From Halopolyspora algeriensis (GTDB taxonomy: Bacteria > Actinomycetota > Actinomycetes > Mycobacteriales > Pseudonocardiaceae), in assembly GCF_003337235.1 (NCBI RefSeq), contig NZ_QPJC01000002.1, positions 583,380-647,379 of the forward strand: a stretch of 64,000 nucleotides of DNA, given 5' to 3'. The position numbers and the translations under genes are program-made. Below the pieces are notes generated by a model. It made no database searches. It saw only the letters and a program-made list of their open reading frames with translations, and was not told the origin of the DNA. Within the stretch, counting starts at the first letter, position 1; each line of letters starts with the position of its first letter. Positions 36,237 to 45,134 of the stretch are shown in pieces.

Positions 36237-36785
36237 ATGGCCGAGGACGACAACGAAGAACGCCGGGACGCGTCGAACCAGTCCGAGCAGCAGGAACAGT
36301 CCGAACAGGATGACCAGTCCGGACAGGAGGATCGTCCCGAGCAGCAGGGGCGGTGGGAGGTCTACGGCCGCGGGGTGCGCACGGCGCTGCGCAACAACGC
36401 CACGGCCTACGGCTTCTCCATCTCGATCACGGCGGCCTACGGGCTGGTCACCGGGTCGAACGGCACGGCGACCGCCTGGGAGACGATGGCCTTCGCGCTC
36501 GGTGCGGCGGTTGCGTTCGTCCTGGTCGGCCTGGTTTTCATCGTGCGCTTCCGGGAAGGCAGCCTCGGCGAGGGCGGCCAGGTCGAGACGATGAGCGGCG
36601 CCATCGACCTGATGTCGGTCATCGCCGCCGTGGCGGTGGCGTTCGGCCTGTCCCGGATCCCCGGGTTCTTCGGGTGGCCGCTGACCGCGCTGGGCACGGT
36701 GATCACGTACCTGATGGTCGGCGGTCTCGACGTGCTGCTGGCCCGCAGTGCCGCGAGCCGCACCTCCGTCGGGCGGGAGCAGTGA
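36237..36785 (+). CDS. Membrane protein with acidic Gln/Glu-rich N-terminus
   Basis: 182 aa. Residues 1-40 are almost only E/D/Q/S/N (MAEDDNEERRDASNQSEQQE…), then four hydrophobic helices (about 55-175) with an FREGSLGEGGQVE loop. ATG 36237 has no ribosome site, while a perfect AAAGGAGG at about 36160 stands before a GTG (36166) that is out of frame. Either a leader peptide or an unusual start exists. Function unknown. Confidence 0.65.
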   Translation: MAEDDNEERRDASNQSEQQEQSEQDDQSGQEDRPEQQGRWEVYGRGVRTALRNNATAYGFSISITAAYGLVTGSNGTATAWETMAFALGAAVAFVLVGLVFIVRFREGSLGEGGQVETMSGAIDLMSVIAAVAVAFGLSRIPGFFGWPLTALGTVITYLMVGGLDVLLARSAASRTSVGREQ

Positions 36786-36786
36786 A

Positions 36787-36812
36787 GCCCGCCACGGCGG
36801 GAGGAGGCGGGC
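36787..36812. terminator. Hairpin between convergent genes
   Basis: GCCCGCC (36787-36793) with GGCGGGC (36806-36812) between the membrane protein and the convergent enolase-superfamily gene. Confidence 0.45.
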
Positions 36813-36820
36813 CGCCCCGA

Positions 36821-37939
36821 TCAGTGCACGCGGTAGGGCTCGAGGTCGGCGTGTTTGACTTCCAGCCCGAGGCCGGGGCGGGAGCGGTCCGGGCGCAGCA
36901 GCCCGCCGGGTTCGGGTTCCAGTGTCCCGTCGAAGGCGATCCGTTCGATGCGGACGTGGTCGTGGAAGTACTCCAGGTGCCGCAGGTGCCACACGGCGGT
37001 GCCCACCTGGGCGCTGACCTGCGGCGCGCAGTGCAGTGACAGATCCATGGTGCGCGCGTCGCACAGTGCGGCCACGCGCAGCAGCCCGGTGATCCCCAGG
37101 CAGCGGGTGACGTCGGCCTGCAGGCAGTCCACCGCCCCGGCATGGAGCATGTGGTGGAAGTAGGGCAGGTGGTAGCCGTACTCGCCTGCGGCGATGTCCA
37201 TACCGGCCGGTCCCCGATCCCGCAGCAGCCGCAGACCTTCCAGGTCGTCGGAGCTGACCGGTTCCTCCAGCCAGGTCACCCCGAAGCCGGCGAAGATCTC
37301 CGCCCATTTCGCGGCGTCCTTGCGGGTGTAGGCGCCGTTGGCATCGACGAACAGCTGCGGCCCCTCGCCGATGGCGAGTCGGGCGGCGCGCAGCCTGCCC
37401 CGATCGGAGACCGGGTCCCGGCCGACCTTCATCTTCACCCGGTAGATCCCTGCTTCGACCCAGCCGCCCAGTTGCCTGCCGAGGGTGTCGTTGTCGTAGG
37501 AGGTGAATCCGCCGCTGCCGTAGATCGGTGTGGCCGCGTGCAGGGCACCGAGGGCGATCGCCAGCGGCAGGTCGAGCAGCCGGGCCTGCAGGTCCCACAG
37601 CGCGATGTCGACGGCCGAGATCGCCTCGGCCACCACGCCGGGCTTGCCGAGGTTGCGCACGGCGTGCTGCATCGCCTGCCACGACTCCGCCGGGGTCAAC
37701 GCGTCCCGGCCGGTCACCACCCCGGCGAGCTTGCCGTGCACCACGGTGGCCGCCGACGGGCCCGCATAGGTGTAACCGATCCCGGTTCGGCCGGCGGCGT
37801 GCGCCCGCACCAGCACCAGCGTGGTGGAGTCCCAGGTCAGTGTCCCGTCGGATTCGGGCGCGTCGGTGGGGATCTCGTAGGCCGCGACATCGAGGTCCTC
37901 GATCGGGACCGCATCCGTTGCTCTGCTCGTCACGACCAC
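36821..37939 (-). CDS. Mandelate racemase/muconate-lactonizing (enolase) superfamily enzyme
   Basis: 372 aa. The catalytic Lys pair lies in YRVKMKVGRD; metal ligands D in LFVDANGAY, E in TWLEEPVS and E in IAAGEYGY; catalytic His/Asp region MDLSLHCAPQVSA. Abstracts the alpha proton of a carboxylate with Mg2+. The KxK motif and H late point to the mandelate-racemase or dehydratase branch. Likely acts on a sugar acid. GTG 37939 is the start. Divergent from the TPP enzyme gene; the 107-nt gap carries its promoter. Confidence 0.88.
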   Translation of the reverse strand: MVVTSRATDAVPIEDLDVAAYEIPTDAPESDGTLTWDSTTLVLVRAHAAGRTGIGYTYAGPSAATVVHGKLAGVVTGRDALTPAESWQAMQHAVRNLGKPGVVAEAISAVDIALWDLQARLLDLPLAIALGALHAATPIYGSGGFTSYDNDTLGRQLGGWVEAGIYRVKMKVGRDPVSDRGRLRAARLAIGEGPQLFVDANGAYTRKDAAKWAEIFAGFGVTWLEEPVSSDDLEGLRLLRDRGPAGMDIAAGEYGYHLPYFHHMLHAGAVDCLQADVTRCLGITGLLRVAALCDARTMDLSLHCAPQVSAQVGTAVWHLRHLEYFHDHVRIERIAFDGTLEPEPGGLLRPDRSRPGLGLEVKHADLEPYRVH

Positions 37940-37978
37940 GGGCGTACCACGCGGCCCGGACGTGTATTCCCGCCGCGC

Positions 37979-38004
37979 GTTTCAGCACTGCCCGCCGGGG
38001 GTAA
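37979..38004 (+). promoter_or_regulatory. Stress-sigma promoter, GTTT-N16-GGGTAA
   Basis: GTTT 37979-37982, 16 nt, GGGTAA 37999-38004, ending 43 nt before ATG 38047. A complete consensus match, placed as expected. Confidence 0.65.
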
Positions 38005-38046
38005 CGCGGAGCCGACATCCGGCAGCCGCGTGCGAAAGGCTCACTC

Positions 38047-39855
38047 ATGCCGCAGACCGCCGACTTCATTCTCGACCGGCTCCGCCAGTGGGGTATCCAT
38101 CGGATCTTCGGGTACCCGGGCGACGGGATCAACTCCCTGCTGGGGGCCCTCGATCGCGCCGACGGTGACCCGGAGTTGATCCAGCCGCGCCACGAGGAGA
38201 TGGGCGCGTTCATGGCCACCGCCCACGCCAAGTTCACCGGCGAGATCGGCTGCTGCATGGCCACATCCGGTGGCGGGACGATCCACCTGCTCAACGGGCT
38301 CTACGACGCCAAGCTGGACCACCAGCCCGTCGTGGCCATCGTCGGCCAGCAGAAGCGGATCGCCCTGGGCAGCGGGTACCAGCAGGAGATCGACCCCAAC
38401 ACGCTGTACAAGGACGTCTCCGAATACGTGCAGACCTGCATGCATCCCGCGCAGGCCCGCCAACTGATCGACCGCGCGTGCAAGGTCGCGCTGGCCAACC
38501 GGACCGTGGCGACGGTCATCGTCCCGGAAGACGTCGCGATGGAGGAGGCCCAGCCCTCACCGCCGCGCGAGCACGGCGCCGTCTACACCACCGCGGGCTG
38601 GTCCGGCTCGCGCACCCTGCCCGAGCAGAGCGAGCTGCGCAAAGCGGCCGACGTGCTCAACGAGGGGGAGAAGGTGGCCATCCTGGTCGGGCAGGGTGCG
38701 GCCGAGGCCACCGACGAGGTCACCGAGGTCGCCGAACTGCTCGGAGCGGGCGTGGCCAAGACTTCGCTCGGCCGGGAGGTGCTGCCCGACGACCTGCCGT
38801 ACGTCACCGGGCCGATCGGGCTGCTCGGCTCGACGGCCAGCCACGAGATGATGATGAACGCCGACACGCTGCTGTTCATCGGCACCAGCTTCCCGTACGC
38901 GGAGTGGCTGCCCCCCGAAGGCCAGTGCAAGGGGGTGGAAATCGACATCGACGGGCGGATGATCGGTACCCGCTATCCGATGGACGCCCAACTCGTGGGG
39001 GGCTCGCGGGACACCCTGCAGGAGCTGATCCCGCTGCTGCAGCGCAAACAGGACCGGTCCTGGCGGGAGAAGATCGAGTCCGAGGTCGACGAGTGGTGGC
39101 GGGTCCTCGACGATCGCGCCCACGACGATGCCGATCCGCTCAATCCCGAGCTGGTGACCCACGAGCTGTCCAAGCGGCTGCCGGACAACTGCATCCTGAC
39201 CACCGATGCCGGATCGGTCGCCAACTGGTGGGCTCGGCACCTCAAGCTGCGCACGGGCATGAAGGCGTCGCTGGCGGGCAATCTCGCCACGATGGGCCCG
39301 GGCACGCCGTATGCCATCGGCGCCAAGTTCGCGTTCCCGGACCGCCCCGTGGTCGCGCTGGTCGGCGACGGCGTGTTCCAGATGAACGGGATGCTGGAGC
39401 TGATCACCATCAAGGGCTATCTGGACCGGATGAACCAGTCTCCGCTGATCTTCTGCGTGTTCAACAACCGGGACCTCAACCAGGTCACCTGGGAGCAGCG
39501 GGCGATGGGCGGGGAACGCAAGTTCCCGGGTTCGCAGAACATCCCCGACGTGCCCTACGCCGAGTGGGCGAAGTTGCTGGGATTCACCGGGATCCGGTGC
39601 GACAGCCCGGACAACATCGGGGCGGCCTGGGACGAGGCGCTGGCCGCAGGCGGGCCGGTCGTCCTCGAGGTCGTGGTCGACAGCGAGATCCCGCCGGTGC
39701 CGCCGCACATCAAGAAGATGCAGGCCCAGAAGGTGGCCAAGGCGCTGCGGGAGGGTGACCCGCAGACGTGGGGCATCGTCGCCAAGGGCGCCAAGCAGAA
39801 GATGCACGAGTTCACCGAGTCGGCCCGGGAAGCGATGCCGGGACGGGAGCGTTGA
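38047..39855 (+). CDS. Thiamine pyrophosphate-dependent pyruvate oxidase/dehydrogenase-like enzyme
   Basis: 602 aa three-domain TPP enzyme. Activating Glu in PRHEEMGAFMATAHA, FAD/central domain, and C-terminal TPP motif GDGVFQMNGMLELITIKG...FCVFNN. Closest in layout to pyruvate dehydrogenase (quinone)/pyruvate oxidase and acetolactate-synthase relatives, producing acetate or acetyl phosphate from pyruvate. Stress-type promoter directly upstream. Stop overlaps by 1 nt the start of the giant lactate-dehydrogenase-like gene, so the two are coupled, making a lactate-to-acetate route plausible (inference). Confidence 0.86.
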   Translation: MPQTADFILDRLRQWGIHRIFGYPGDGINSLLGALDRADGDPELIQPRHEEMGAFMATAHAKFTGEIGCCMATSGGGTIHLLNGLYDAKLDHQPVVAIVGQQKRIALGSGYQQEIDPNTLYKDVSEYVQTCMHPAQARQLIDRACKVALANRTVATVIVPEDVAMEEAQPSPPREHGAVYTTAGWSGSRTLPEQSELRKAADVLNEGEKVAILVGQGAAEATDEVTEVAELLGAGVAKTSLGREVLPDDLPYVTGPIGLLGSTASHEMMMNADTLLFIGTSFPYAEWLPPEGQCKGVEIDIDGRMIGTRYPMDAQLVGGSRDTLQELIPLLQRKQDRSWREKIESEVDEWWRVLDDRAHDDADPLNPELVTHELSKRLPDNCILTTDAGSVANWWARHLKLRTGMKASLAGNLATMGPGTPYAIGAKFAFPDRPVVALVGDGVFQMNGMLELITIKGYLDRMNQSPLIFCVFNNRDLNQVTWEQRAMGGERKFPGSQNIPDVPYAEWAKLLGFTGIRCDSPDNIGAAWDEALAAGGPVVLEVVVDSEIPPVPPHIKKMQAQKVAKALREGDPQTWGIVAKGAKQKMHEFTESAREAMPGRER

Positions 39856-42800
39856 TGCCGGCCGAACAGGTCACCGTCCCGGCTCACCCGGACTCCCGCT
39901 TCTCCACCGGAATGGCCGGGACGGCCACGGTCAACGTCCAAGGGCTCGAAGCGCACCTGCGGCGGAATGTCCGGGGCGAGGTGCGCTTCGACACCGCCTC
40001 GAAAGCCCTGTATGCCAGCGACGCGTCGAACTACCGGCAGGTCCCGCTCGGCGTGGTGCTTCCCGCCACGCTCGACGACGTGGTCGCCACGACCGTGGCC
40101 TGCCACCGCTACGGGGCGCCGCTGCTGTCCCGTGGCGGCGGGACGAGCCTGTCCGGTGAGACGGTCAACGTCGCCGTCGTGCTCGACTTCTCCAAGTACC
40201 TGACCGGTACCGAGGACGTCGACGTCGCCCGCAGGACGGTCACGGCCCAGCCCGGGGCGATCAACGAGGAGGTCAACCGGCTCACCGGTGAGCACAACCT
40301 CGTCTTCGGCCCCGATCCCTCGTCGCATTCGCGCTGCACGATCGGCGGCAACATCGGCAACAACTCCTGCGGTATCCACTCGGTGCAGGCCCACTTCTAC
40401 GGGCCCGGCCCCCGCACTTCCGACAACGTGCACGCTCTCGAGGTGCTCACCTACGACGGTGCGCGGTTCTGGGTGGGGGTCGACGAGGAGGAGTCGCTCG
40501 ACCGCATCATCGCCGAGGGCGGGCGCAAGGGGGAGATCTACGCCAAGCTGCGCGATCTCCGCGATCGCTACGCCGCCGACATCCGGGCCGGTTTCCCCTC
40601 GGTGGACGAGATGCCTCGGCGGGTTTCGGGGTACAACCTCGACGAGCTGCTGCCGGAGAAGGGGTTCAACGTCGCCCGCGCGCTGGTCGGCACGGAAGGG
40701 ACCTGCGCCACCGCGCTGAACGCCACGCTGCTGCTCACCCCGGCGATGTTCGAACGCACCACGGTGATCGTGGAGTACGAGAACATCGTCGACGCGGCCG
40801 AGCACGTGACGCAGATCCGGCAGTGGCAGCCGATCGGGCTGGAGGCGATCGACTCCCGGCTCGTGCACGACCAGCAGCAGGAGAAGATCAACCTCGAGGG
40901 TCTGCACGAGCTGCCCCGGCTGGGCGGCAACCACGCGTGGTTGATGGTGCAGTTCGGCGCGGACTCCAAGGAGGAGTCGGTGCACCGTGCCGAGCGGTTC
41001 ACCGAGTGGTTGCGCAGCGATCTCGGCTACGACGCCGATCGGATCGTGGTGTCCAGAAGTGTGCAGGAGGGCGGCAACAGTCAGATCCTGTGGAACATCC
41101 GGGAAAGCGGCCTGGGCTCCACGGCGTTCCCTCCGGGGCAGAAGGACCACTGGCCCGGCTGGGAGGATTCCGCGGTCCCGCCCGAGCATCTCGGCGACTA
41201 TCTGCGGCGGCTCAGGGCGCTCTATGCCGAGTACGGGTTGCGCGGGGCGATGTACGGCCACTTCGGTGAGGGCTGCATCCACTCCCGGATCGATTTCGAC
41301 CTGCGCAGTGCCGAGGGGCTCGCCACCTACCGGTCCTTCATGGAGGCAGCGGCCGATCTGGTCGTCTCCTACGGCGGGTCGGTCTCCGGCGAGCACGGTG
41401 ACGGCCAGCAGCGCGCGGAGCTGCTGAGCAGGCAGTACGGGCCTCGGCTGATGGAGGCCATGCACGAGTTCAAGCGGATCTGGGATCCGGCCTGGAAGAT
41501 GAACCCCGGCAAGGTCGTCGATGCCTACCGTTTCGACGAGAACCTGCGCCTGGGCACCGACTACAACCCTTCGCGTCCGGAGGTCAAGCTCGCCTATCCG
41601 CAGGACAACGGGGATTTCTCGCACGCCGCGCTGCGCTGCGTCGGGGTCGGCACCTGCCGCGTGCCGGAAGCCGAGAACACCATGTGCCCCAGCTACCAGG
41701 TGACTCGCGAGGAGAAGCACACCACGCGCGGTCGGGCTCGTCTGCTGTTCGAGATGCTGCAGGGCGAGGTGATCACCGACGGCTGGCAGTCCCGGGAGGT
41801 TTCCGAGTCGCTGGATCTGTGCCTGGCCTGCAAGGGGTGCACCAGCGACTGCCCGGTGGGCGTGGACATGCCCTCGTACAAGGCGGAGTTCCGGTATCAC
41901 CACTACCGGTCGATGCGCCGCTGGCGCCCGCGCTACGCCTACGCGTTCGGGTTCATCGACCAGGCGTCGCGGCTGGCCGCGCTGATGCCGGGCGTGGTCA
42001 ACACGGCGACGCGGACTCCGCTGCTGCGGTCGCTGGTGAAGTGGGCCGGTGGCATCGACCAGCGGCGCGAGCTGCCGACGTTCGCCCCGATCACCCTGCA
42101 GCAGTGGTTCGCCGATCGGGGCGGGACGGCCAACCCGTACGGCAGGCGCGTGGTGTTGTTTCCCGACACCTTCAACAACCATCTGCACACCGATGTCGGC
42201 GTGGCCTGCGTCGAGGCGCTGGAGGCGGCGGGCTGGCAGGTCGTCATGCCCGAGCGGCACGTGTGCTGCGGGCGCCCGCTGTACGACTACGGTTTTCTCG
42301 ATGCGGCCCAGCGCTATCTGCACAACGTGCTGGGCATGCTGCGCTCCGACATCCGTGCAGGCACTCCCGTGGTGGGGATGGAGCCCAGTTGTCTGGCGGT
42401 GTTCCGGGACGAGATGGGCAAGATGCTGCCGCATGACGACGACGCGACCCGGTTGGCGGCCAACGCCTACCACTTCGCCGAGTTCGTCGAGGCGTTCGAC
42501 ATCGAGGTGCCCGAGCTGGCCCACCAAGCCCTGCTGTGGGGGCACTGCCATCACCGCGCCACCGGCGGCATCGATCCCGATCGGACGATGCTGGAACGGA
42601 TGGGGGTCGAGGTGCAGCCGGTCAGCGGCGGCTGCTGCGGAGTCGCCGGGGCGTGGGGCTACGAGCAGGGCAAGTTCGACATCTCGGTGGACTGCGGGGA
42701 GCAGGCGCTGCTGCCCGCGGTGCGGGGGGCCGACCCCGACACTCTCGTCGTCGCCGACGGCTTTTCCTGCCAGACCCAGATCGGTCAGGTCGGCGGGGGA

Positions 42801-43034
42801 CGCCGTGCGCTGCACAGCGCGCAGGTGATGCAGCTGGCCCGGGACGGTGCCCGTGACGGCCAACCGGGTGAGACGGCCCGGGGTGAGGCGGCGGAGAGCG
42901 CCTATCGCCGGCAGCGGCCACGGCCGGGCCGGCGGCGGCGGGCGGTGCGGCTGGCGGGGCTCGCCGGCGGGCTGGGCGTGCTCGGAGGAGCCGCAACCGC
43001 CCTGGCCCGGCGCGGGCGGAGCCATATCGGCTGA
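39855..43034 (+). CDS. FAD/Fe-S D-lactate dehydrogenase-like (GlcD-GlcF fused) protein with C-terminal hydrophobic tail
   Basis: 1059 aa. Residues ~60-220: FAD_binding_4 (RGGGTSLSGETVNVAVVLD). Then the FAD-linked oxidase C-terminal part to ~560 with GEGCIHSRIDFDL and VSGEHGDGQQRAELL. Next an Fe-S region (CVGVGTCR, CLACKGCTSDCPVG) and two CCG cysteine-rich domains (HVCCGRP, VSGGCCGVAGAWG). This is the D-lactate/glycolate-type dehydrogenase made as one chain. The last 50 residues (RRRRAVRLAGLAGGLGVLGGAA) form a basic then hydrophobic segment, unusual for soluble members and perhaps a membrane anchor. Electrons probably go to the quinone pool. Overlaps TPP gene by 1 nt (TGATG). Confidence 0.9.
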   Translation: MPAEQVTVPAHPDSRFSTGMAGTATVNVQGLEAHLRRNVRGEVRFDTASKALYASDASNYRQVPLGVVLPATLDDVVATTVACHRYGAPLLSRGGGTSLSGETVNVAVVLDFSKYLTGTEDVDVARRTVTAQPGAINEEVNRLTGEHNLVFGPDPSSHSRCTIGGNIGNNSCGIHSVQAHFYGPGPRTSDNVHALEVLTYDGARFWVGVDEEESLDRIIAEGGRKGEIYAKLRDLRDRYAADIRAGFPSVDEMPRRVSGYNLDELLPEKGFNVARALVGTEGTCATALNATLLLTPAMFERTTVIVEYENIVDAAEHVTQIRQWQPIGLEAIDSRLVHDQQQEKINLEGLHELPRLGGNHAWLMVQFGADSKEESVHRAERFTEWLRSDLGYDADRIVVSRSVQEGGNSQILWNIRESGLGSTAFPPGQKDHWPGWEDSAVPPEHLGDYLRRLRALYAEYGLRGAMYGHFGEGCIHSRIDFDLRSAEGLATYRSFMEAAADLVVSYGGSVSGEHGDGQQRAELLSRQYGPRLMEAMHEFKRIWDPAWKMNPGKVVDAYRFDENLRLGTDYNPSRPEVKLAYPQDNGDFSHAALRCVGVGTCRVPEAENTMCPSYQVTREEKHTTRGRARLLFEMLQGEVITDGWQSREVSESLDLCLACKGCTSDCPVGVDMPSYKAEFRYHHYRSMRRWRPRYAYAFGFIDQASRLAALMPGVVNTATRTPLLRSLVKWAGGIDQRRELPTFAPITLQQWFADRGGTANPYGRRVVLFPDTFNNHLHTDVGVACVEALEAAGWQVVMPERHVCCGRPLYDYGFLDAAQRYLHNVLGMLRSDIRAGTPVVGMEPSCLAVFRDEMGKMLPHDDDATRLAANAYHFAEFVEAFDIEVPELAHQALLWGHCHHRATGGIDPDRTMLERMGVEVQPVSGGCCGVAGAWGYEQGKFDISVDCGEQALLPAVRGADPDTLVVADGFSCQTQIGQVGGGRRALHSAQVMQLARDGARDGQPGETARGEAAESAYRRQRPRPGRRRRAVRLAGLAGGLGVLGGAATALARRGRSHIG

Positions 43035-43074
43035 GAAGGTGCGCGGGTTGGCCGGGTGCGGCCCGGTCGGCCGA

Positions 43075-43092
43075 CGGGGAGTCCTGTCCCCG
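43075..43092. terminator. Hairpin between convergent genes
   Basis: CGGGGA (43075-43080), 6-nt loop, TCCCCG (43087-43092) between the giant FAD/Fe-S gene and the convergent methyltransferase. Confidence 0.4.
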
Positions 43093-43158
43093 CTGCCCTG
43101 TTCGGTGTGGCGGGGACACGACTCTTGTGCTTGGCCTGCGTGGTGAGCACCGGGTCCA

Positions 43159-43785
43159 TCATGGCCGGTCGGCGAGCACGTGGAAGGCGATGCCGGCCTT
43201 GGCCCGTGACACGGCCTCGATGCGGAATCCTGCCTGTTCGAGCAGCGGCACCGGATCGCGCGTGAGGTGGTCGGCGGCGAAGCGGGCGGTCCCGTGCTCG
43301 GCCAGTCGCATCCCCGCACGCAGGATCGCGTTGTCCGACGGCCCGTGCTCGGCCAGCACGAAACGCCCGCCGGGTCGCAGCACCCGGTGGGCCTCGCGCA
43401 CCGCGGCGGCCGGGTCCGGGATGGTGCAGATCGTGAAGGTGGACACCACCGTGTCGGCACTGGCATCGGGCAGCTCCAGCGCCTGCACGTCCCCGGCACG
43501 CAGCTCGACCCGATCGGCGAGCCCCTGCCCGGCCACGCGCTCGCGCGCGAGCTGCAGCATCCGTTCGGACAGCTCGATCCCGACCACGGTGACCTCGTCC
43601 GGGTACAGCGGCAGGTTCAGCCCGGTACCGACCGCGATCTCGACGACCCGACCACGGGCGTGCTCGACGGCCCACTGCCGGCTGCCGGGGAACAGGAATC
43701 GTTCACACGTTCCGATCTGGCGGTCGTAGCGGTCGGCGATCCTGTCGAAGAACCGACGTACGTCGGTGTTGGTGGACGTGTGCAT
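43159..43785 (-). CDS. Class I SAM-dependent methyltransferase
   Basis: 208 aa. Motif I VEIAVGTGLNLPLY, post-I VVGIELSERML, motif II ADTVVSTFTICTIPD and motif III LRPGGRFVLAEHG: a UbiE/phospholipid-methylase type Rossmann methyltransferase. Catalytic partner unknown. GGAGAGGGAG before ATG 43785. Follows the small-protein cluster on the same strand with a 67-nt gap. Confidence 0.85.
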   Translation of the reverse strand: MHTSTNTDVRRFFDRIADRYDRQIGTCERFLFPGSRQWAVEHARGRVVEIAVGTGLNLPLYPDEVTVVGIELSERMLQLARERVAGQGLADRVELRAGDVQALELPDASADTVVSTFTICTIPDPAAAVREAHRVLRPGGRFVLAEHGPSDNAILRAGMRLAEHGTARFAADHLTRDPVPLLEQAGFRIEAVSRAKAGIAFHVLADRP

Positions 43786-43852
43786 GGTCTCCCTCTCCGC
43801 TGGGTCTGCGATGGGTCGGGCACTCGAAGCAACGCTACTTCCCGCGCGGCGG

Positions 43853-44071
43853 TCATGAGTTGCGCAGCGCGCGTAGGAGCTTGGCGAGCACGGCCGGGTC
43901 GCGGGGATCGGCGAAGCGGATGCAGCGCCAGGAGAGCTCGTGGGGCTGCGGGTGGTGCGGGGCGGGTTCGGCCGGGTCGGGCGTGGTGAACCAGCCGAAG
44001 CGGAGTTGGGCCGGCATCGGCGGTTCCGGCGCGGGGTTTCGGTGGGAGAACTCGATGTGTGCGGTGTTCAC
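43853..44071 (-). CDS. Small protein of unknown function (72 aa)
   Basis: Starts at GTG 44071 with AAAGGA 5 nt upstream: MNTAHIEFSHRNPAPEPPMP, then LRFGWFTTPDPAEP and HELSWRCIRFADPRDPAVLAKLLRAL. A Trp/Phe-rich N-half and a basic C-terminal helix. Similar short proteins occur beside XRE/DUF397 loci in actinomycetes, but I cannot name it. Confidence 0.55.
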   Translation of the reverse strand: MNTAHIEFSHRNPAPEPPMPAQLRFGWFTTPDPAEPAPHHPQPHELSWRCIRFADPRDPAVLAKLLRALRNS

Positions 44072-44140
44072 TGCGTTCCTTTCGAGGCGAAAGCCGTGTG
44101 CCGGGACGCCGTGCCGGGGCGTGCGCGGGCACGGGGGTTC

Positions 44141-44182
44141 GGCTGGGGCGAGCACAGGCGCGGTCGGACGCTCGCCCCAGCC
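44141..44182 (-). terminator. 13-bp hairpin in small-gene cluster
   Basis: GGCTGGGGCGAGC (44141-44153) pairs exactly with GCTCGCCCCAGCC (44170-44182), loop 16 nt. Terminator of the 44413-45682 unit. The 341-nt gap 44072-44412 otherwise shows no gene. Confidence 0.6.
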
Positions 44183-44412
44183 GGGGCCCGGTGCGGTGGA
44201 AGAGAGGCCGCACCGGTACTCCGGTGGGGACGCCGTTGTCCCGCACCGGAGCGGGCCCGGCGCGGCGATCCGGGTCGGCGTCCGGTCACCGCGCCGGGGC
44301 TGGAAACCCGGCCGGGCGGGTGGGGGCGCCGCCCTGCCCGTGTCGGTTCTCGGCCGGGCACAGGCCCGGCGCCGGGCGGAGACGGGCGGCACCGGGCCGG
44401 GTCGAGGGGAGG

Positions 44413-44934
44413 TCAGGCGGGGACGACGGTGCCGGGCGGCAACACGCCCTCCGGGAGGTCCGCTGCGGTACGCGCACCGGTTCCGGGTGGCCGGGAGTCG
44501 AGCAGCAGCTCCAGAGCCTCCCCCAGCAGGGGGCATCGCCGGGTGGGCGTGTCGGCACCGGCCGCCCCGCCGTGGTCGAGGGGCCACCCGGTCCCGTCCG
44601 TTCCGGGGCCGGGCGAATCGTCCTCGGTGGGCCTATCGGGGGTTGCCGGTGTTCGCGGGGTGTCGGGGTCCGCGGTGGGCCACCGGATGCGGGCGCTGAC
44701 CCGCACCGGCCTCGGCTCGGTCCATCCCACTCCCTGCGCGCAGGGTGGGCAGATCGTGCGGGTCCCGTCCTGCGGCGGATCCGTGCCGAGTCTGCGGTGC
44801 ACGGGCCCGGTCAGGCGGTGCCCGCAGGTCGCCACCGGTGTCTGGCCCGGCTCGGGGGCGGGAACGGCGTGCCAGGTGGATTCCCCGATTCCGGTCATCC
44901 ACACTCCCGCTCGGGCGACGGCGGGGGCGGTCAT
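44413..44934 (-). CDS. Small Cys/His (H-CG-CxxC) protein, 173 aa
   Basis: After a short N-terminus (MTAPAVARAGVWMTGIGEST) comes WHAVPAPEPGQTPVATCGHR…TICPPCAQG: His, 14 residues, CG, 23 residues, CxxC, a likely single zinc site. The C-terminal half is acidic/Pro-rich. ATG 44934 overlaps the upstream 59-aa gene (ATGA); an alternative ATG is at 44898. One of three proteins with this pattern in tandem. Function unknown. Confidence 0.6.
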   Translation of the reverse strand: MTAPAVARAGVWMTGIGESTWHAVPAPEPGQTPVATCGHRLTGPVHRRLGTDPPQDGTRTICPPCAQGVGWTEPRPVRVSARIRWPTADPDTPRTPATPDRPTEDDSPGPGTDGTGWPLDHGGAAGADTPTRRCPLLGEALELLLDSRPPGTGARTAADLPEGVLPPGTVVPA

Positions 44935-45110
44935 GCTTTTCCCCGTCGAGTAGCCGCTGCCCGCACGGCCGCCTCGCGGCGTTGCCGCCGGAGCTCGTCC
45001 CCGTGGTGTCGGTTCTCGTCGCTGTCGGGGTCCGTGTCGCGGGGCCAGGCCAGCAGCATCCCGAGTCCGGTGAGGACCGCGACACCGGCCAGGAAGATCG
45101 CAAGTTCCAT
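44931..45110 (-). CDS. Single-pass membrane microprotein (59 aa)
   Basis: MELAIFLAGVAVLTGLGMLL is a membrane helix; after it a WPRDTDPDSDENRHHGDE stretch and a basic tail. Too short for many ORF callers, but the ATG (45110) and the 4-nt overlap with the next gene support it. Likely co-expressed with the Cys/His proteins. Function unknown. Confidence 0.55.
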   Translation of the reverse strand: MELAIFLAGVAVLTGLGMLLAWPRDTDPDSDENRHHGDELRRQRREAAVRAAATRRGKA

Positions 45111-45134
45111 CTCGTCGTGCTCCGTGATCGCTGG

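Noticed and set aside
36166..36594. 142-aa ORF starting at the strong ribosome site
   Set aside because: Arg/Ser/Pro-rich shadow of the membrane protein frame; only its start signal is notable.
39555..43499. 1314-aa minus-strand open frame
   Set aside because: Antisense to the TPP and FAD/Fe-S genes, which have clear domains; composition (Arg/Pro/His-rich) is shadow-like.
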